Shown here in pieces: positions 61,652-64,000 of a DNA stretch of 64,000 nt. Under the pieces are notes generated by a model. It saw only the letters and a program-made list of their open reading frames with translations, was not told the origin of the DNA and ran no database searches. A program made the translations under genes and the position numbers. Location of the stretch: assembly GCA_963578825.1 (NCBI GenBank), contig CAUZDW010000004.1:62001-126000 (forward strand), given 5' to 3'. Position 1 is the stretch's first letter, and each line of letters starts with the position of its first letter. The stretch comes from JAJDNS01 sp963578825. Lineage in GTDB: Bacteria; Acidobacteriota; Vicinamibacteria; Fen-336.

Positions 61652-62598
61652 GTGAGGACCCGCCCGGCGATCGTCCTCCTGGCCCTGGGGCTCGCCGCGG
61701 GGTCCGCGGCCGCGCAGGAGCTCACCCCTCGCGGCCGCGGGGTCCGCGGCCGCGCAGGAGCTCACCCCTCGCGTGTACGCGCCTGCTCCCACCGGCGGCA
61801 ACATCGTCGTGCTCAGCTTCGGCCGCTCGACGGGAGAGCTGCTCTTCGATCCCTCGCTGCCTTTCGACGACGTGAACGCCGGCATCAACTCCGGTTCGCT
61901 CCTGTATGGCCGCACCTTCGGGCTTTTCGGACGCTCGGCGAACGCGATCGTCTCACTCCCGTACGTCTGGGGTGACATCAGCGGATTCGTCGAGGACGAG
62001 TTTCGCCAGATCACCCGGTCCAGTCTCGGCGACGTGCGCGGACAGCTCACCGTGAACATCCTCGGCGGGCCGGCGCTCACGCCCCGTGAGTTCGCCGCCG
62101 CCCGGCCGGACACCATCCTCGGGCTGAGCCTCGTCGTGGCAGCCCCCACCGGGCAGTACGATCCGTCGAAGCTCATCAACATCGGATCCAATCGCTGGTC
62201 GCTGAGGCCCCAGGTGGGCGTGTCGAAGACGGTGGGGCCCTGGTACCTGGAGCTGTACGGAGGGGTGTGGTTCTTCGGCACCAACACGGACTTCTTCGGG
62301 GGCTCGGTGCGCGAGCAGGACCCCATCGGCTCGTTCCAGGCACCTGAGCTACACCTTCAAGCCCCGCCTGTGGCTGGCGGCCGACGCGACGTTCTACACC
62401 GGTGGGCGAACGACCCTGGACGGCAGGGTGAATGCGGACGTCCAGAGCAACTCACGCCTGGGGGTGACCCTGGCCCTGCCCCTGGGGCGCCGAGCCAACC
62501 CGAAGGTGGCCTGGGCCACCGGCTTCACCACTCGGATCGGCGCCGATTTCGACACCCTTGGCGTGGCACTGCAGACGGCCTGGTTCGGGTGGCCGTGA
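61652..62598 (+). pseudogene. Outer-membrane transporter-like protein (MetA_deg type), frames broken by duplication and indel
   Basis: The start is GTG 61652 with a signal (AIVLLALGLAAGSAAAQELTPR). A 40-bp tandem duplication (61694-61773) shifts the frame within the leader. Without it, ELTPRVYAPAPTGGNIV continues into a beta-barrel of the PF13557 (phenol MetA degradation) type: LSFGRSTGELLFDPS, FGRSANAIVSLPYVWGDISG, LVVAAPTGQYDPSKL. A further one-base loss near 62340 separates this from LSYTFKPRLWLAADATFY and TRIGADFDTLGVALQTAWF to TGA 62598. About 300 residues if intact. Confidence 0.75.
61694..61773 (+). repeat. Perfect 40-bp tandem duplication
   Basis: Positions 61694-61733 are repeated exactly at 61734-61773 (unit starts GCCGCGGGGTCCGCGGCCGC). 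As 40 is not a multiple of 3, it shifts the reading frame of the barrel gene. Confidence 0.92.
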
Positions 62599-62683
62599 CG
62601 CCGCTTCAACGGAAGACTCGCGTGGCGCTCGCGCCTCTCTCGTGCGGCGGGAACCGACGGGGAGGTCCCGGGGTCAAAAAGGC

Positions 62684-63070
62684 ATGAAGCGCCTCTGGAT
62701 CCTGTTCGGAGCCTTCGTGGTCACCGCCACCACTCTCGGCGTGGCCTTGATGCTGGGCACCTGGGCTTTCGAATACCACCGCCACTCCCAGCACGCGACG
62801 CGACTCGAGCGTGTCATGGAGCAGGAGCCGACGATGGCCCGGCTCACCGAAGGCCTCGCGAACGAGGGGACCACGGTCCTGGCCGCACCCGAGACCGCCG
62901 AAGACCTTCAGGTCGCCATCGACACCCACGGTGGAGCGATCGTCGAGACGATACGGCAAAAGGCACGACGCTGGCCACGCCTGCGCGTCTACCGCACGGC
63001 GGACATGATCTACTTCATCTTCTTCGACGACGACGACGTCATGCGCGACTTCGCCTGCGTGGGCGCCTAG
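62684..63070 (+). CDS. Small membrane-anchored protein of unknown function
   Basis: A 128-residue protein from ATG 62684 with one N-terminal helix (LWILFGAFVVTATTLGVALML) and a soluble part (HSQHATRLERVMEQEPTMARL..DLQVAIDTHGGAIVETIRQ) ending FIFFDDDDVMRDFACVGA. I do not recognise the family. It is preceded by the barrel gene on the same strand by 85 nt. Confidence 0.65.
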   Translation: MKRLWILFGAFVVTATTLGVALMLGTWAFEYHRHSQHATRLERVMEQEPTMARLTEGLANEGTTVLAAPETAEDLQVAIDTHGGAIVETIRQKARRWPRLRVYRTADMIYFIFFDDDDVMRDFACVGA

Positions 63071-63104
63071 CGCCAAAACCGTCATCCTGAGGAGCTCTCC
63101 CTAC

Positions 63105-63407
63105 TCAGAAGGCCTTCTGTCGACGTCCAACGAACGGGAGGACGCGCGGCTCCGGCGCCGGCGGCAGGACCTCGTCGAGGATCCGGCGGAAGCGGGGCGC
63201 GAGGACGAGGTCGAAGACGTGAGCCTTGCCGGGGAAGAGCGCGAGGGCTCGGCGGCGAACGCCGGCCACGAGCGCTTCCGCTTCCTCCCTGCTCATGGGT
63301 TCCTGGCGCAGCACCGCGCAGGCCAGGTCGACGCCCATGCGCAGCTCCCGGGCGCGACGCCGCTCTTCGCTCAGGGCGGCAGGATCCGGCCCCTCGTCGT
63401 TCGTCAC
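63105..63407 (-). CDS. Small cytoplasmic protein of unknown function
   Basis: A 100-residue protein from GTG 63407: charged N-terminus (ALSEERRRARELRMGVDLACAVLRQEPMSREEAEALV) with helical character and VFDLVLAPRFRRILDEVL near the end. No signal or membrane segment. It lies 24 nt downstream of the protein at 63432 on the same strand. Similar small ORFs occur in Acidobacteriota and Myxococcota by my recollection, but I cannot verify that. Confidence 0.6.
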   Translation of the reverse strand: MTNDEGPDPAALSEERRRARELRMGVDLACAVLRQEPMSREEAEALVAGVRRRALALFPGKAHVFDLVLAPRFRRILDEVLPPAPEPRVLPFVGRRQKAF

Positions 63408-63431
63408 CGCTACAACGAGTGTAGCAGTGTG

Positions 63432-64000
63432 TCAGTGACGGACGGTCTCGTCGGAGATGGCCGGACTGATGCCCTGCTCGGCGAGGAGCACCGCGGAGCG
63501 CCGGCTGCCTGTCTGCAGCCACCGCTCGTACAGCTTCACGAGCGACGCGGGTGTCGTGAGCATCGTCTTGTCCGACACCTCGGCCAGGAGATCTACGAAC
63601 TCCCGAAAGCGTTCGGCCAATTCCGTGAAGACCCCAGTCGCCACGACGGCCTCGCGCTCGTGGGCGAGGCCGAGCCGCGCGTAGGCGCCGCCGCCGAGCG
63701 TGGCGTAGTAGCGGAGATCACTCCCGCCGCGTGCGAGGCTGTCTCCGAAGAAGCCCGAGACGAAGAGCGCGGTGTCCGCGGTGGCCCGAAGAAGCTGCGA
63801 GCGCTCCTGGCCGGTGGCCTCGAGGGCGCGTGTGTAGAGAAGAGCCAGGGGTGTCTCGTCCAGGCCGGGCTCGCGACCCGGCATTCGTTCGCCGTGGACG
63901 AATGCGGCGAGGAGGTTCACGAGGTAGCATTCGGTAAAAGCGGACGTCGAGACGCGCTGGCGCTTCATGGCTTCGAGCAGCCGGTCGTGAAAAAATGCCG
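63432..64000 (-). CDS. Hypothetical protein, 5' end outside the window
   Basis: The frame is open from the window edge (FFHDRLLEAMKRQRVSTSAF) to TGA 63432, about 189 residues. It contains ECYLVNLLAAFVHGERMPG, LLRATADTALFVSGFFGD, YYATLGGGAYARL and ERFREFVDLLAEVSDKTM, a helical protein with no clear motif. Since the family-like part seems to continue upstream of ATG 63968, I treat it as partial. Same strand as the small protein at 63105. Function unknown. Confidence 0.65.
   Translation of the reverse strand, partial: AFFHDRLLEAMKRQRVSTSAFTECYLVNLLAAFVHGERMPGREPGLDETPLALLYTRALEATGQERSQLLRATADTALFVSGFFGDSLARGGSDLRYYATLGGGAYARLGLAHEREAVVATGVFTELAERFREFVDLLAEVSDKTMLTTPASLVKLYERWLQTGSRRSAVLLAEQGISPAISDETVRH

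Noticed and set aside
1..64000. tRNA, rRNA, CRISPR arrays, insertion sequences, prophage genes
   Set aside because: No cloverleaf with a GGTTCRANYCC arm, no rRNA-like stretch, no regularly spaced repeats, and no transposase, integrase or phage proteins were recognised.

Overview
The window is GC-rich, densely packed bacterial DNA from a diderm (LPS-making) organism. The best lineage clues are a VWA-domain secreted protein of the type described in Acidobacteriota (19.5-21.7 kb), the futalosine-pathway menaquinone gene mqnD, and a zinc ribbon-kinase-PilZ-like regulator. I infer an Acidobacteriota-like environmental bacterium; no rRNA or tRNA gene is present to confirm this.

The most notable content is at 43.7-50.4 kb. 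Two genes there make sense only if in-frame UGA is read as selenocysteine. The first (43760-44506) encodes a homologue of organomercurial lyase MerB. It carries two in-frame UGA codons, exactly where MerB has its two catalytic cysteines (Cys96 and Cys159 of the plasmid enzyme), and the catalytic Asp (Asp99) is kept three residues after the first. The second (complement 49867-50400) encodes a thioredoxin-like exported protein whose CxxC motif reads U-V-N-C. Each of the three UGA codons is followed at 19-26 nt by a hairpin with a small loop containing GU, which is the geometry of a bacterial SECIS element. Two of the three share the apex CUGG(G)UCAG. No sel genes lie in the window.

Layout. 0-2.6 kb: DoxX protein, remnants of DUF488, methyltransferase and aldehyde dehydrogenase genes, and an RluA-like pseudouridine synthase. 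2.7-8.5 kb: Ser/Thr kinase, dusB, ABC exporter pair, mqnD. 8.5-19.5 kb: broken penicillin-acylase gene, AsmA-like protein, interrupted glycine-zipper lipoprotein, queG, zinc-ribbon protein, TfoX-N protein, hydrolase/kinase chimera, M24 peptidase with a nonsense codon, dienelactone hydrolase, HAD phosphatase, Rieske ferredoxin. 19.5-25.4 kb: VWA protein, secG, and the glycolytic set tpiA, pgk, gap in gene order gap-pgk-tpiA-secG on the minus strand. 25.7-27.8 kb: LCAT-like hydrolase and TPR protein. 27.9-35.7 kb: a nine-gene lipid A/LPS core operon (waaA, lpxK, lpxL-like, waaF, gmhB, rfaE1, rfaE2, waaC-like, methyltransferase) whose first eight genes overlap by 4 nt at each junction. 35.7-43.7 kb: GMC oxidoreductase and gluconate dehydrogenase subunit 3 remnants, asparaginase-type Ntn hydrolase, M13 peptidase, anti-sigma factor, GIY-YIG protein, ABC-F ATPase. 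43.7-50.4 kb: the selenoprotein region, with a phosphatase-kinase fusion, a DUF885 protein and a second kinase-like protein. 50.5-62.6 kb: two MFS transporters, sulfatase, ROK kinase, DUF1080 protein, purple-acid-phosphatase-like protein, and a sugar catabolic run of zinc dehydrogenase, OMPDC-like decarboxylase, SDR and TIM-barrel isomerase. 62.6-64 kb: small proteins of unknown function.

A second theme is gene damage. At about six places two gene fragments meet with the expected intervening DNA missing, sometimes in opposite orientation. There are also single-base frameshifts (often in homopolymers), one 40-bp tandem duplication, and several nonsense codons at non-cysteine positions. This could be real decay or errors of a metagenome assembly, and it is the main caution attached to the selenoprotein calls. 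Against that caution, the three UGA codons sit only at redox or catalytic Cys positions, and each is followed by a hairpin.
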